Part shown: positions 8,402 through 17,256 of the stretch, one piece after another
Layout of the letters: each line of letters opens with the position of its first letter
Numbering within the stretch: position 1 is the first letter of the stretch
Source: Novacetimonas cocois
GTDB lineage: Bacteria > Pseudomonadota > Alphaproteobacteria > Acetobacterales > Acetobacteraceae
DNA: 64,000 nucleotides
Direction: 5' to 3'
NCBI RefSeq assembly: GCF_003311635.1
Contig: NZ_QEXL01000006.1
Span: 644-64,643, forward strand
Translations under genes and position numbers: made by a program
The notes under the pieces: model-generated
Told to the model about the DNA's origin: nothing
What the model saw: the letters and a program-made list of their open reading frames with translations, nothing else
Databases searched by the model: none

Positions 8402-9688
8402 TCAGGTGCCGGCCATGCGTTCCAGCGCGCGCGTGCCGATGTCATGGCGCCAGATCGCGTCTTGCCAGCGGATCGCGCCCACCCCGGCATAGGCGCGTTC
8501 GCGTGCCTGTTCCAGCGTGTCGCCGGTGGCGCAGACCGCCAGCACCCGCCCGCCTGCCGCGACCAGCCGCCCTTCGGCATCAAGGCGCGTGCCCGCCAGG
8601 AACACCCGCACGCCCGGCATCTCTTCCGCCGTCGCGATCCCTTCGATCACGCCCCCGGTCACCGGCCTGCCCGGATAGCCGCGCGCGGCCATGACCACGC
8701 TGATGGAGGCTTCGTCGGAAAAGCGGATGTCCGCTTCCGCCAGCCTGTTGTGCGCAACGGCGGCCAGGGCGGCCAGCAGGTCACTTTGCAGGCGGATCAG
8801 CAGGGCCTGTGCTTCGGGATCGCCCAGCCGCACATTATATTCGATCAGCTTTTCACCCGCGGGCGTAAGCATCAGCCCGGCAAAGATGATGCCGTGGAAC
8901 GGCGTGCCGCGCCGCGCCATCTCGCGCAACATGGGACGCACCATCGTATCCAGCGCCGCCTCCTGCCGCGTGCGGTCAAAGCCGGTGGGCGGGGAAACTG
9001 CGCCCATGCCGCCGGTGTTGGGGCCGGTATCGCCATCGCCAATCCGTTTGTGGTCCTGCGCCGCGCCGATCAGCACCGCGTCCTCGCCCGCGCAGAAGGC
9101 GAAAAGCGAGACCTCGTCGCCCACCAGGCATTCCTCGATCACCACCGTGCGCCCGGCATCGCCCATCGTGGCGTCGGTCATCAGGTCACGGATGGCGGTT
9201 TCGGCTTCGTCCAGGTCCTGCGCGACGATCACGCCCTTGCCCGCCGCAAGGCCGTCGGCCTTGACCACGATCGGCGCGCTCGTGGCCCGCACATGCGCCA
9301 GCGCGTCGGCGGCATTGTCGAAGCGTGCCCAGCGCGCGGTGGGAATGCCCGCGGCGTCGCAGATTTCCTTGGTGAAGGTCTTGCTGCCCTCCAGCTCCGC
9401 CGCCGCGCGCGATGGCCCCGCGCAGGCGATGCCGGCCTGCGCGCAGGCATCGGCCAGCCCGGCCACCAGCGGGGCCTCTGGTCCGGGGACCACAAGGTCG
9501 ATGCGTTCATCGCGCGCAAGTTTGATCAGGCCCGCCACATCGTCCGCGCGGACGTTGCAATTGGTGCCCAGCGCGGCGGTGCCGGGGTTGCCCGGCGCGA
9601 TGAACAGCGCATCCAGCAGGGGTGAACGGGCAATCGCCGCTGCCATGGCATGTTCACGCCCCCCCGATCCGACCAGCAGCACCCGCAT
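8402..9688 (-). CDS. purD: Phosphoribosylamine--glycine ligase (GAR synthetase)
   Basis: 428 residues, the standard PurD length. It opens with MRVLLVGSGGREHAMA, the dinucleotide-fold start typical of PurD, followed by VVPGPEAPLVAGLAD, an ATP-grasp domain with PIVVKADGLAAGKGV, and LEYNVRLGDPEAQ-type residues (IEYNVRLGDPEAQALL) near the catalytic metal site. It joins phosphoribosylamine and glycine with ATP in the second step of de novo purine synthesis. It is transcribed divergently from xseA with a 64-bp gap. purF, the step before it, lies about 22 kb away. Confidence 0.97.
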   Translation of the reverse strand: MRVLLVGSGGREHAMAAAIARSPLLDALFIAPGNPGTAALGTNCNVRADDVAGLIKLARDERIDLVVPGPEAPLVAGLADACAQAGIACAGPSRAAAELEGSKTFTKEICDAAGIPTARWARFDNAADALAHVRATSAPIVVKADGLAAGKGVIVAQDLDEAETAIRDLMTDATMGDAGRTVVIEECLVGDEVSLFAFCAGEDAVLIGAAQDHKRIGDGDTGPNTGGMGAVSPPTGFDRTRQEAALDTMVRPMLREMARRGTPFHGIIFAGLMLTPAGEKLIEYNVRLGDPEAQALLIRLQSDLLAALAAVAHNRLAEADIRFSDEASISVVMAARGYPGRPVTGGVIEGIATAEEMPGVRVFLAGTRLDAEGRLVAAGGRVLAVCATGDTLEQARERAYAGVGAIRWQDAIWRHDIGTRALERMAGT

Positions 9689-9752
9689 GAATCAATTCTC
9701 CTGTTTGCAATCCGCCCTTTCGGGATGCGCGTCTCTATCATACCTTCGGGGC

Positions 9753-11213
9753 ATGCATGAACCCAGCTTCCCACCCGGCGCGCCCGGCGCCAGCAATATA
9801 GCGGAATATTCCGTATCCGAAATATCGGGTGCGATCCGGAGCACGCTTGAAAATACCTTCGGACGTATCCGTGTGCGCGGCGAAATCACGGAATTCAAGC
9901 GATATTCATCCGGCCACCTCTATTTCTCCCTCAAGGACGAGAAGGGGAAGCTGTCGTCCGTCGTCTGGCGTGGCAGCGTCTCGCGCCTTGGGCTGAAGCC
10001 GGAAAACGGGGTGGAGGTCATCGCCACGGGCAAGATTTCCTCCTATGGGGAGCGTTCGTCCTACCAGATGGTGATCGACCGTCTGGAATATGCGGGCGAA
10101 GGCGCGCTTCTGGCGCGGATCGAACGCCTGCGCCTGCGTCTGGGGGAGGAAGGGCTGTTCGATGCGGAACGCAAGCGTCCGCTGCCCTTCCTGCCGCGTG
10201 TCATCGGGGTGGTGACATCGGCGCAGGGCGCGGTGCTGCATGATATCCGCACCACCATTGCCCGCCGTTTCCCGCGCGACCTGCTGGTCTGGCCCGTGCC
10301 GGTGCAGGGGGAGGGGGCGGCCCAGCGCATTGCCGAGGCGGTGGCGGGATTCGACCGGATCGATGGACGATCGGGGCTGGCGCGGCCGGATGTCCTGATC
10401 GTGGCGCGTGGGGGCGGCTCGCTCGAGGACCTGATGGCCTTCAACGACGAATCCGTGCTGCGCGCGGTGGCGGCATGCACCATTCCGGTCATTTCGGCGG
10501 TCGGGCACGAAACGGATACGACGCTGGTGGATTTCGTATCTGACCGGCGCGCGCCGACCCCCACGGCGGCGGCGGAAATGGCCGTGCCGGTCCGTGCGGA
10601 GCTGGAGGCCGACCTGACCCATCGCATGGCGCGCCTGTCGAACGGGCTGGAACGCGTGCTCCAGCTTGGGCGTGCGCGGCTGGCACGGGCGGCGGCGGGA
10701 CTGCCGGACCTGCCCTCGCTGCTGGAAACCGCGCGCATCCGTCTGGACGATCGCAGCTATCGCCTTGATATGGCGCTGCCCGCCCTGCTGGAACGGCGGC
10801 GCGCCCGGCTTCAGGCGGCATGTGACCGCCTGCCGACGCCCGCCACGATCATCGCGCTGAAACGCTCCGGCCTGATGCTGGTATCTGCAGGCCTGACACG
10901 CGGGGGGCCGCAATACCTGCGGGACCGGCGCAACCGGGTCGGCTCGCTGCGTCCGTCCGCGTCCGCCGTGCTGGCGCTGCTGCGTGAACAGCGCGCCCGC
11001 GTCCAGGGGGAAGGCGGACGGCTGGAGTCCCTGTCGCCACGCGCGGTGCTGGAACGTGGCTATGTGCTGGTGCGCGACCGTGGGGGCCGGCCGCTGACGC
11101 AGGCGGCGGAAGTCCGCCCCGGTGCGCAGGTCATCATGACCTTTGTCGATGGGGAGGTCACCGCCCGCGCCGAGCGTGATACACGGAGCATGCAGGGACG
11201 TCTGGACCTGTGA
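9753..11213 (+). CDS. xseA: Exodeoxyribonuclease VII large subunit
   Basis: 486 residues. The N-terminal OB-fold (YSVSEISGAIRSTLENTFGRIRVRGEI, then SGHLYFSLKD) binds DNA. The catalytic domain follows with IGVVTSAQGAVLHDI, VARGGGSLEDLMAFNDE and VISAVGHETDTTLVDFVSDRRAPTPTAAAE, all diagnostic of XseA. An Arg-rich helical region and the C-terminal ERGYVLVRD segment complete it. With XseB it degrades single-stranded DNA. The start at 9753 gives the family-typical N-terminus; the frame is open far upstream but overlaps purD. The GTGA at its stop would allow a coupled downstream start, although a better one exists at 11252. Confidence 0.96.
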   Translation: MHEPSFPPGAPGASNIAEYSVSEISGAIRSTLENTFGRIRVRGEITEFKRYSSGHLYFSLKDEKGKLSSVVWRGSVSRLGLKPENGVEVIATGKISSYGERSSYQMVIDRLEYAGEGALLARIERLRLRLGEEGLFDAERKRPLPFLPRVIGVVTSAQGAVLHDIRTTIARRFPRDLLVWPVPVQGEGAAQRIAEAVAGFDRIDGRSGLARPDVLIVARGGGSLEDLMAFNDESVLRAVAACTIPVISAVGHETDTTLVDFVSDRRAPTPTAAAEMAVPVRAELEADLTHRMARLSNGLERVLQLGRARLARAAAGLPDLPSLLETARIRLDDRSYRLDMALPALLERRRARLQAACDRLPTPATIIALKRSGLMLVSAGLTRGGPQYLRDRRNRVGSLRPSASAVLALLREQRARVQGEGGRLESLSPRAVLERGYVLVRDRGGRPLTQAAEVRPGAQVIMTFVDGEVTARAERDTRSMQGRLDL

Positions 11214-11251
11214 CAGAAAAGGAAAGAGCAGTGCCGGGGAAGAGCGTGAAC

Positions 11252-11587
11252 ATGAAACAGCGCGGGGCGGGGCGTGTCCTGACGGGCATGCTGGCGTGTG
11301 CGGCATCCGTCGGCCTGCTGTCGGCCTGCGCACCGCATCACCACCCGGCGCCGGCGACGCCACCCGTGGCGGCGACCTCCCCGTCGGAACCCGTGCTGGT
11401 GAACGATCCGTCCGCGCCTGCGGACACGCCGTTATGCGGCCATGCCGCGCGGGAGGCCAACGCCATTGGTGCGTCGATCCATCCCGACATCACCTCCTTG
11501 CGGAGCAGTTGCGCGGCCAATGCCTGTTTCGACCCGCAGACCGGGACCTATATCGGGGCGGATGGCAATCGCCATGTCTGCCGATAG
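11252..11587 (+). CDS. Small predicted lipoprotein of unknown function
   Basis: 111 residues from ATG 11252 (GGGGAAG ribosome site 10 nt upstream). A GTG at 11210 overlaps the xseA stop and is the alternative start. The N-terminus is a lipoprotein signal with lipobox LLSAC, so mature protein would start CAPHHHPAP, followed by a Pro/Ala/Thr-rich spacer. The C-terminal half has four Cys (CGHAA, SSCAANACFD, HVCR), suggesting a small disulfide-stabilised domain in the envelope. I do not recognise the family. It follows xseA directly and may share its transcript. Confidence 0.7.
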   Translation: MKQRGAGRVLTGMLACAASVGLLSACAPHHHPAPATPPVAATSPSEPVLVNDPSAPADTPLCGHAAREANAIGASIHPDITSLRSSCAANACFDPQTGTYIGADGNRHVCR

Positions 11588-11650
11588 GACGAAGGGGTAA
11601 TGGACCGGCCTCTGACGGGAATGACAGGAGGCTGATTGAACAGGCAGGTT

Positions 11651-11767
11651 CAATAACATTCTGAAATCATAAAGGTTTTTGGTGAATCTTGTTGCAAAAA
11701 GCTTCGTAGGACGTCGCCTTTTTTCAAAAAGGCGACACCCAAAAACTTTTATCAGCAGGCTGTTTGC
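11651..11767. repeat. Double-hairpin intergenic repeat, copy B
   Basis: Second copy, in the gap between the convergent lipoprotein gene and ettA. Outer inverted repeat AAAGGTTTTTGG / CCAAAAACTTTT. The first hairpin is decayed (GAATCTTGTTG against CAAAAAGCTTC); the second is intact at 11713-11736 (GTCGCC, T/A run, GGCGAC). The right flank ATCAGCAGGCTGTTT is the reverse complement of the left flank of copies A and G, so this copy reads as the common form on the minus strand. Confidence 0.85.
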
Positions 11768-11852
11768 AGACGGTTCCTGATCGTTTTCCCCTTGTCGGTA
11801 ACGTGCAAGGGACGCCAGCGACAGGGACATGCTGCCCCTGCCGCGCAGGCGA

Positions 11853-13532
11853 TCAGCGTTCGATCGGGCGGTACTTGATGCGGCCCGGTTCGGTGGCGTC
11901 CGGCCCGAGGCGGCGGCGCTTGTCCTCTTCATAGGCCTGGAAGTTGCCTTCGAACCATTCGACATGGCTGTCGCCCTCAAAGGCGAGGATATGGGTCGCA
12001 AGCCGGTCGAGGAACCAGCGGTCATGGCTGATGATGACAGCGCAGCCCGCGAATTCCGCCAGTGCTTCCTCAAGCGCGCGCAGCGTATCGACGTCAAGGT
12101 CGTTGGTCGGTTCGTCAAGCAGGATGACGTTGCTTTCCTGCCGCAGCATTTTGGCAAGGTGGACGCGGTTGCGCTCACCCCCCGACAGGACGCCGACCTT
12201 CTTCTGCTGGTCCGGCCCCTTGAAGTTGAAGGCCCCGACATAGGCGCGTGACGGCACCGCGCGCTTGCCCAGATAGATGACATCCGTGCCGCCGGAAATC
12301 TCTTCCCACACGGTCTTGTTGTCATCGAGGCTGAAGCGGGACTGATCGACATAGCCCAGCTTGACCGTATCGCCGATCTTCAGTTCGCCGCCATCGGGCT
12401 GTTCCTGGCCCATGATCATCTTGAACAGCGTGGACTTGCCCGCGCCGTTCGGCCCGATCACGCCCACGATGCCACCCGGCGGCAGCTTGAAATTGAGGTC
12501 GTCGATCAGCAGGCGGTTGCCAAAGCCCTTGCGCAGGTGCTCCGCCTCGATCACCGTGCTGCCCAGGCGCGGGCCGGGCGGGATGACGATGTCGGCAACG
12601 CCGGTCGCCTTCTCCCCGCTCTGGGCCAGCATTTCCTCGTAACGCGCGATACGCGACTTGCTTTTCGCCTGGCGGGCCTTGGGGGAGGATCCGATCCATT
12701 CCTGTTCGGCGGCCAGGGCGCGCTGACGCGCGCTTTCCTCTTTTTCTTCCTGCGCCAGACGCTTGCGCTTCTGCGTCAGCCACGAGGAATAGTTGCCCTC
12801 GAACGGATAGCCGCGGCCGCGTTCGATTTCGAGGATCCAGTTGGTCACGTTGTCGAGGAAGTAACGGTCATGGGTGATGACCATGACGGTGCCTTCGTAA
12901 TCGCGCAGGGTCTTTTCCAGCCACGAGACGCTTTCGGCATCAAGGTGGTTGGTCGGTTCGTCAAGCAGCAGCAGGTCCGGCTTTTCCAGCAGCAGGCGGC
13001 ACAGCGCGACGCGGCGGCGTTCACCGCCCGACAGCTTGTCCACCGGGCTGTCCGCCGGCGGGCAGCGCAGCGCCTCGAGCGCGATTTCAAGCTTGCGGTC
13101 GAGTTCCCACCCGTCGCCCGCATCGATGACTTCCTGCAGTTCCGCCTGTTCGGCGAGCAGGGTGTTCATCTCCTCGTCGGACATGGGCTCGGCGAACTTC
13201 ATCGAAATCTCGTTGAAGCGGTCAACCGCCTTTTTCAGCTCCCCGAAGCCCTGGGCGACGTTCTCGCCCACCGTCAGCTTCTCGTCGAGCTTGGGTTCCT
13301 GCTCGAGATAGCCGATGGTCGCGCCCTCGGCGGCCCAGGCCTCGCCACCGAATTCCTTTTCGATGCCCGCCATGATTTTCAGCAGCGTGGACTTGCCCGC
13401 GCCGTTGACACCAAGGACACCGATCTTGGCGCCGGGCAGGAAGGACAGGGTGATGCCCTTGAAGACCTCGCGCCCACCCGGATACGCCTTGGTCAGGTCC
13501 TTCATCACATAGACATATTGCGTGGCGGCCAT
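11853..13532 (-). CDS. ettA: Energy-dependent translational throttle protein, ABC-F ATPase
   Basis: 559 residues; E. coli EttA has 555. Two ABC ATPase domains lie in one chain without membrane segments. Domain 1 has [32 protein letters not shown] and [15 protein letters not shown]; domain 2 has [29 protein letters not shown] and [15 protein letters not shown]. The linker between them is basic and helical, as in EttA, and the start [21 protein letters not shown] matches the family. EttA binds the ribosomal E site and regulates the first elongation step according to the ADP/ATP ratio. The neighbouring tRNA gene is on the same strand upstream. Confidence 0.96.
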   Translation of the reverse strand: MAATQYVYVMKDLTKAYPGGREVFKGITLSFLPGAKIGVLGVNGAGKSTLLKIMAGIEKEFGGEAWAAEGATIGYLEQEPKLDEKLTVGENVAQGFGELKKAVDRFNEISMKFAEPMSDEEMNTLLAEQAELQEVIDAGDGWELDRKLEIALEALRCPPADSPVDKLSGGERRRVALCRLLLEKPDLLLLDEPTNHLDAESVSWLEKTLRDYEGTVMVITHDRYFLDNVTNWILEIERGRGYPFEGNYSSWLTQKRKRLAQEEKEESARQRALAAEQEWIGSSPKARQAKSKSRIARYEEMLAQSGEKATGVADIVIPPGPRLGSTVIEAEHLRKGFGNRLLIDDLNFKLPPGGIVGVIGPNGAGKSTLFKMIMGQEQPDGGELKIGDTVKLGYVDQSRFSLDDNKTVWEEISGGTDVIYLGKRAVPSRAYVGAFNFKGPDQQKKVGVLSGGERNRVHLAKMLRQESNVILLDEPTNDLDVDTLRALEEALAEFAGCAVIISHDRWFLDRLATHILAFEGDSHVEWFEGNFQAYEEDKRRRLGPDATEPGRIKYRPIER

Positions 13533-13629
13533 GACGGTCAGGCTCCCGAAAGCTGAAGGATATAGGAATGTGCAAGGAACATGGTTGATGGCCCCTACGG
13601 CAAAGGGCCGCGTTCGTGCAACATGGGCC

Positions 13630-13703
13630 TGCGCCCGGCAGGACTTGAACCCGCAACCAAGCCGTTATGAGCGGCCCGCTCTAACCAATTGAGCTACGGG
13701 CGC
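13630..13703 (-). tRNA. tRNA with CAT anticodon, most likely tRNA-Ile2 (lysidine type)
   Basis: Read on the minus strand the 74 nt fold perfectly: acceptor GCGCCCG/CGGGCGC, D-arm GCTC..GAGC, anticodon stem GGCCG/CGGCT with loop CTCATAA, variable loop TGGTT, T-arm GCGGG-TTCAAGT-CCTGC (one G-T pair) and discriminator A. The 3' CCA is not encoded. Anticodon CAT means either Met or Ile2, whose C34 is changed to lysidine by TilS to read AUA. The CTCATAA loop with a following TTGGTTG resembles tRNA-Ile2 genes such as ileX rather than elongator Met; this is a judgement from memory. Confidence 0.85.
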
Positions 13704-13972
13704 GCAGGCAGGCCCTGATTCGCGCATGTGCGATCTTTTTGCAAGATGCCACGAACATCGGTTATGCCGAATTTACATCTTTTTTCATGCAAAACCCCCT
13801 CACGGCAAAGATGACATATGTGTAACGTCCATGATCTGCCTCATGTCCGGGGGGCCGCATTGACGGTATCGGGCAGGGCAGGACGCGCGCAACAGCGGGG
13901 ATGATACCCCGCCGCTGCACGCGTGGATGTTGAGTGTAACAGAACAATCCTTTGCATGGCAGGAGCCATAAA

Positions 13973-14500
13973 GTGGACGTATCCAAGATTTCCCCGGGCA
14001 AGGACGTGCCCAACGACATCAACGTTGTCATCGAGATCCCGCAGGGATCCGGCGTGAAATACGAAATCGACAAGGACAGCGGTGCGATCGTCGTGGACCG
14101 TATCCTGTTCACGCCCATGGTGTATCCCGCGGCATACGGTTTCATCCCCAACACGCTGGCCGCTGATGGCGACCCGACCGACGCGCTGGTGCTGCTGCCT
14201 GCCGCCGTGGTGCCCGGCTGCGTCGTGCGCGCGCGTCCCATCGGCATGCTGAAGATGGAAGACGAAAGCGGTCAGGACGAAAAGATCGTCTGCGTCCCCC
14301 ATGACAAGGTGCATCCGTACTATTCCAAGGTCGAGAAGCTTGAGGACCTGCCCGAGATCACCCTGAAGGAGATCGAGCATTTCTTCACCCGCTACAAGGA
14401 CCTTGAAAAGGGCAAGTGGGTGAAGGTGTCCGGATGGGCCGGCAAGGAAGAAGCCGGCAAGGTCATCATGGACTCCGTCGAAGCCATCAAGAAGAAATGA
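13973..14500 (+). CDS. ppa: Inorganic pyrophosphatase
   Basis: 175 residues from a GTG at 13973 preceded by AGGAG 7 nt upstream; the E. coli enzyme has 176. It reads MDVSKISPGKDVPNDINVVIEIP, then KYEIDKDSGAIVVDR, YPAAYGFIPNT, and DGDPTDALVL, the DxDxxD metal site. It hydrolyses pyrophosphate from biosynthetic reactions in the cytoplasm, usually as a hexamer with Mg2+. The short gap to the convergent glycosyltransferase gene holds a strong hairpin instead of the repeat found at other convergent junctions. Confidence 0.96.
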   Translation: MDVSKISPGKDVPNDINVVIEIPQGSGVKYEIDKDSGAIVVDRILFTPMVYPAAYGFIPNTLAADGDPTDALVLLPAAVVPGCVVRARPIGMLKMEDESGQDEKIVCVPHDKVHPYYSKVEKLEDLPEITLKEIEHFFTRYKDLEKGKWVKVSGWAGKEEAGKVIMDSVEAIKKK

Positions 14501-14507
14501 GGCCGGA

Positions 14508-14539
14508 CGGGGTGGCGCGGCATGTCCCGCGCCGCCCCG
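14508..14539. terminator. Hairpin between convergent ppa and glycosyltransferase genes
   Basis: CGGGGTGGCGCGG (14508-14520) pairs with CCGCGCCGCCCCG (14527-14539): 13 bp with one G-T and a 6-nt loop. It sits 8 bases after the ppa stop. Its symmetry would let it serve both converging transcripts. There is no T run, so intrinsic termination strength is uncertain. Confidence 0.6.
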
Positions 14540-14567
14540 TGGCCCATCCGTTCGTGCGCGCCATGGC

Positions 14568-15836
14568 TCAGCCCATATCGCGGCCCATATCGCGGCCCAT
14601 GTCGCGCGCGCGTATTTCCCGTCCGGTCAGGCGCGCCACCAGCGTCATGTAGCGCGTCATGTAATCCCCCATGTCCAGCGTGCGCACGGCCTGCGCCCGG
14701 ACATTGGTGCGCAGCCGCCGCGCCAGCTTCCGGTCCTCCAGCAGTTCCAGAACGCCCTGCGCGACACGCCGGGGTTCGAGAAAGGGGACAAGGCGGCCGG
14801 TTTTTCCATCCCTGAGGAATTCCGTCACCGGCGGGGTATCGCTGCCGACAATGGCGCACCCGCATGCCATGGCCTCACGCAGGGACCATGACACCACGAA
14901 CGGATATGTCAGATAGACATGCGCATCCGATCGCTGCAGCAGGGCGCAGAACAGGTCATACGGCAGCCGACCGACAAAATGGACACGGGCGGGGTCGATC
15001 CATGTTCCCAGCTCCCCAAGCATGTGCTCGCGCCAGCAGCCATGGGCGGGGGGCGTGCCGTAACTGACGCCGTCGCCACCCACCACGATCACCCGCGCAT
15101 CCGGCCGGCCGGCCAGGATATGGGGCAGGGCGCGCATGAAGACGTGAAACCCGCGATAGGGTTCAAGGTCGCGCGCCACGTACGTCACCAGTTTCTCATC
15201 CGCGGAAACATGGACATCGCCCAGCGTAAACGGACGGCCCTTGGCCTGTGGATCGGGACGGCAGCGTGTCAGGTCCACCCCTTCGCGCAGCAGGGTGATG
15301 CGTTCGCGCGCCCATGGGGGATAGGTATCGCGCTGGAAACGTGTGGGGGAATGTCCCCACCCCGGTAGTGCAAGCGCCTGCAGGTTGAGGGTATTGCGAA
15401 GCCGTACCATCGGCGCGGATGTCGGGGAAAAAGGGAATTCAGGGTCGAATCCGACATCCAGCCCGCAGGGGTGATAGAAGAATTCGAAATATCCCAGCAT
15501 CGGCACGTCCGGATAGACATCGCCCAGATCCAGCAGTTCGCCCCAGCCATGATGGCCGATAATGATATCGGGCGTGAACCCCAGATCCCGCAGCGCGCGC
15601 GCGGCCCGCGCCACCTGTGCCGCGCGTTCCGTCGCGCGGGCGATTTCCCCCACGGGGGGCGGGCCGCCAATGGGCACGGCCGGGGGCATGCGGTATCCCA
15701 CGCGCCGCACGCCCGGCATCGCGCCGTGTCCCGTTTCGCTGATGAAGACAATTTCATTGCCGCCCTGCGCATGCAGGTGGCGCAGCAGATGAAGGAACTG
15801 CCCGGGGAAATTCTGGTGAACGAACAGGTATTTCAC
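14568..15836 (-). CDS. GT4-like glycosyltransferase with RDMG tail repeat
   Basis: About 422 residues from the GTG at 15836, where the family-typical VKYLFVHQNFPGQFLHLLRHL begins; an upstream ATG at 15893 would add 19 residues. It has a GT-B layout: N-terminal acceptor domain with DIIIGHHGWGELL, then the sugar-nucleotide domain with YVARDLEPYRGFHVFM, ARVHFVGRLPYDLFCALLQRSDAHVYLTYPFV (split here only by reading) and SLREAMACGCAIVGSDTPPVTEF, the ExxxxxxxE-like donor site. It would transfer a sugar from an NDP donor in the cytoplasm. It is the last gene of the secretion/glycosylation locus. The C-terminus is three RDMG units encoded by a 12-bp tandem repeat. Confidence 0.82.
   Translation of the reverse strand: MKYLFVHQNFPGQFLHLLRHLHAQGGNEIVFISETGHGAMPGVRRVGYRMPPAVPIGGPPPVGEIARATERAAQVARAARALRDLGFTPDIIIGHHGWGELLDLGDVYPDVPMLGYFEFFYHPCGLDVGFDPEFPFSPTSAPMVRLRNTLNLQALALPGWGHSPTRFQRDTYPPWARERITLLREGVDLTRCRPDPQAKGRPFTLGDVHVSADEKLVTYVARDLEPYRGFHVFMRALPHILAGRPDARVIVVGGDGVSYGTPPAHGCWREHMLGELGTWIDPARVHFVGRLPYDLFCALLQRSDAHVYLTYPFVVSWSLREAMACGCAIVGSDTPPVTEFLRDGKTGRLVPFLEPRRVAQGVLELLEDRKLARRLRTNVRAQAVRTLDMGDYMTRYMTLVARLTGREIRARDMGRDMGRDMG
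14571..14606 (-). repeat. 12-bp tandem repeat (three units) at the glycosyltransferase C-terminus
   Basis: Units GCCCATATCGCG, GCCCATATCGCG and GCCCATGTCGCG (plus-strand reading) at 14571, 14583 and 14595. Each encodes RDMG on the minus strand, immediately before the stop codon. Unit length is a multiple of three, so copy-number change would keep the frame. Confidence 0.85.
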
Positions 15837-15935
15837 CTGTCGCGCCCCCGGATGGCCCACGGGATGGCCCATGGTCCCGCGCGGCGCGGCCACGGGCCTG
15901 TCGGCGCCTGATGGAACGGCATGACGGCGTGCTTT

Positions 15936-17171
15936 CTAGTTCCGGCGTCGGGCGGTGGCCTTCCTGCGGGCCTTCAGCAGCGCCACCCGCGACCCGGGGG
16001 CCTTGCGGCCACGGCCGGGATGGATTTCATCGGGCGTGAGGGACGCGGGGTCCGTTTCGGTTGCGGCGGCGTTCCCGCGGGCATCCCGTTTGCGCGTGCC
16101 GTCCTTCGCGGCGGCTTTTCCGCGTGGGGCCGCCCTGGCTTCGCGCGGCGTGTCGAGGGGCATGTCAACCGGCGCTGTGGCTGGCGCAGCCGTCGCCTGC
16201 GGCGGGGTTTTCTTGCGGGTGGGGCGGCGGGCGCGACGGGGGCGTTCGGCCACCGGCGGCTTCGCCGTGGCGGGGGCATCCGTGGCATCCAGCAGTTCCA
16301 GCACCTCGCGCGTGTCCGCGACGGCCTCGGCCGTGTCTTCCGGCTGTGACGCGCGCGGCGTGATCTCCACCACGAAGGCCTCCAGCGGCGCAAGGTCATC
16401 GGACATGGCGGCGATGTCTTCCACCGGGCCCACGCGGCTGCCATCGACGAAGGTGGCGGTCAGGCGGCAGGTGAATTTTTCCGCCGCTTCCCCCCGCAGG
16501 TGCACCCGCAGCCCCAGCAGCGGAAGCGCCATGCCCCGGCTGCCGCAATAGGAACCGCCCTCCACCCACGGGGAAAACCATCCCTGACCCAGAACGGCCT
16601 GATATTCGATCTCGTCCGCGGGGATCATGTCATCGGGCAGGATGGAAAATCCCTCGATCCATGCCCGGCTGCCAACCTTGCCCATCCATGCGCCACAGGG
16701 CACGTGCACGTCGCCCCGACGCTGGATATGGGCGATCACGCCGCCGGCGGCGGGGGCCGGGGTGATGGCGGCGGTTGCGGCCGGGGGCACCGGCGCGGGG
16801 GCGGTAAAGGAGGGGGCTGCCGGTTTCGCCGGCGTGTACAACCGCGCGACCTGCAGGTTGGGCCGCGTTTCGGGACAGGCGGGATCGTGATAGGTCGTGA
16901 CCAGCACGCGCGCCGGCCGCCCGTCCACCCGGATCAGCGCCGCGCCGCGATCGGGACCCAGCCAGCCATCGTCATCAAGAGCGCGGATCATCACGGCGGC
17001 GTCGGGATCGGATGGCGCGCGCGTGACGCGCACCCCCGACAGCCCCGTCCCGCCGGCGGTTTTCCGATGCGCGGGGCCGGGGGCGTGAAAGACGCAGAAT
17101 GTTCCCGGCTCCAGCAGCATCAGGTGCGCCGCGACGCTGACATTGACGATCCGGTCCGCCTGTCCGCTCAT
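15936..17171 (-). CDS. Uncharacterised protein with ChW-like segment and basic C-terminal tail
   Basis: 411 residues from ATG at 17171 (MSGQADRIVNVSVAAHL); the frame is open to 17225. No signal peptide is visible. Residues about 1-115 form a first domain, residues about 120-150 are a Pro/Ala linker, and residues about 150-235 read EIEYQAVLGQGWFSPWVEGG then GSRGMALPLLGLRVHL, which resembles the clostridial hydrophobic-W (ChW) repeat. The last 130 residues are disordered and very basic (RPRRARRPTRKK, GKAAAKDGTRKR, KARRKATARRRN). It lies between two glycosyltransferase genes on the same strand. Role unknown; binding of an anionic polymer or protein is a guess from the tail. Confidence 0.65.
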   Translation of the reverse strand: MSGQADRIVNVSVAAHLMLLEPGTFCVFHAPGPAHRKTAGGTGLSGVRVTRAPSDPDAAVMIRALDDDGWLGPDRGAALIRVDGRPARVLVTTYHDPACPETRPNLQVARLYTPAKPAAPSFTAPAPVPPAATAAITPAPAAGGVIAHIQRRGDVHVPCGAWMGKVGSRAWIEGFSILPDDMIPADEIEYQAVLGQGWFSPWVEGGSYCGSRGMALPLLGLRVHLRGEAAEKFTCRLTATFVDGSRVGPVEDIAAMSDDLAPLEAFVVEITPRASQPEDTAEAVADTREVLELLDATDAPATAKPPVAERPRRARRPTRKKTPPQATAAPATAPVDMPLDTPREARAAPRGKAAAKDGTRKRDARGNAAATETDPASLTPDEIHPGRGRKAPGSRVALLKARRKATARRRN

Positions 17172-17256
17172 GCGTGGAGATCCCGCTGGCGGGGGTGCGG
17201 TGCGGGGCTGTCGCCCATGGGGCATGTCGAAGGTCGGGCATATGCCGCATTACGGA

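Noticed and set aside
13630-13703. Elongator or initiator tRNA-Met for the CAT-anticodon tRNA
   Set aside because: Not excluded, but the CTCATAA loop and TTGGTTG variable region fit tRNA-Ile2 better, and the acceptor starts with a paired G-C, which argues against an initiator.
14571-14606. CRISPR-like direct repeats
   Set aside because: Units of 12 bp with no spacers, inside a coding sequence.
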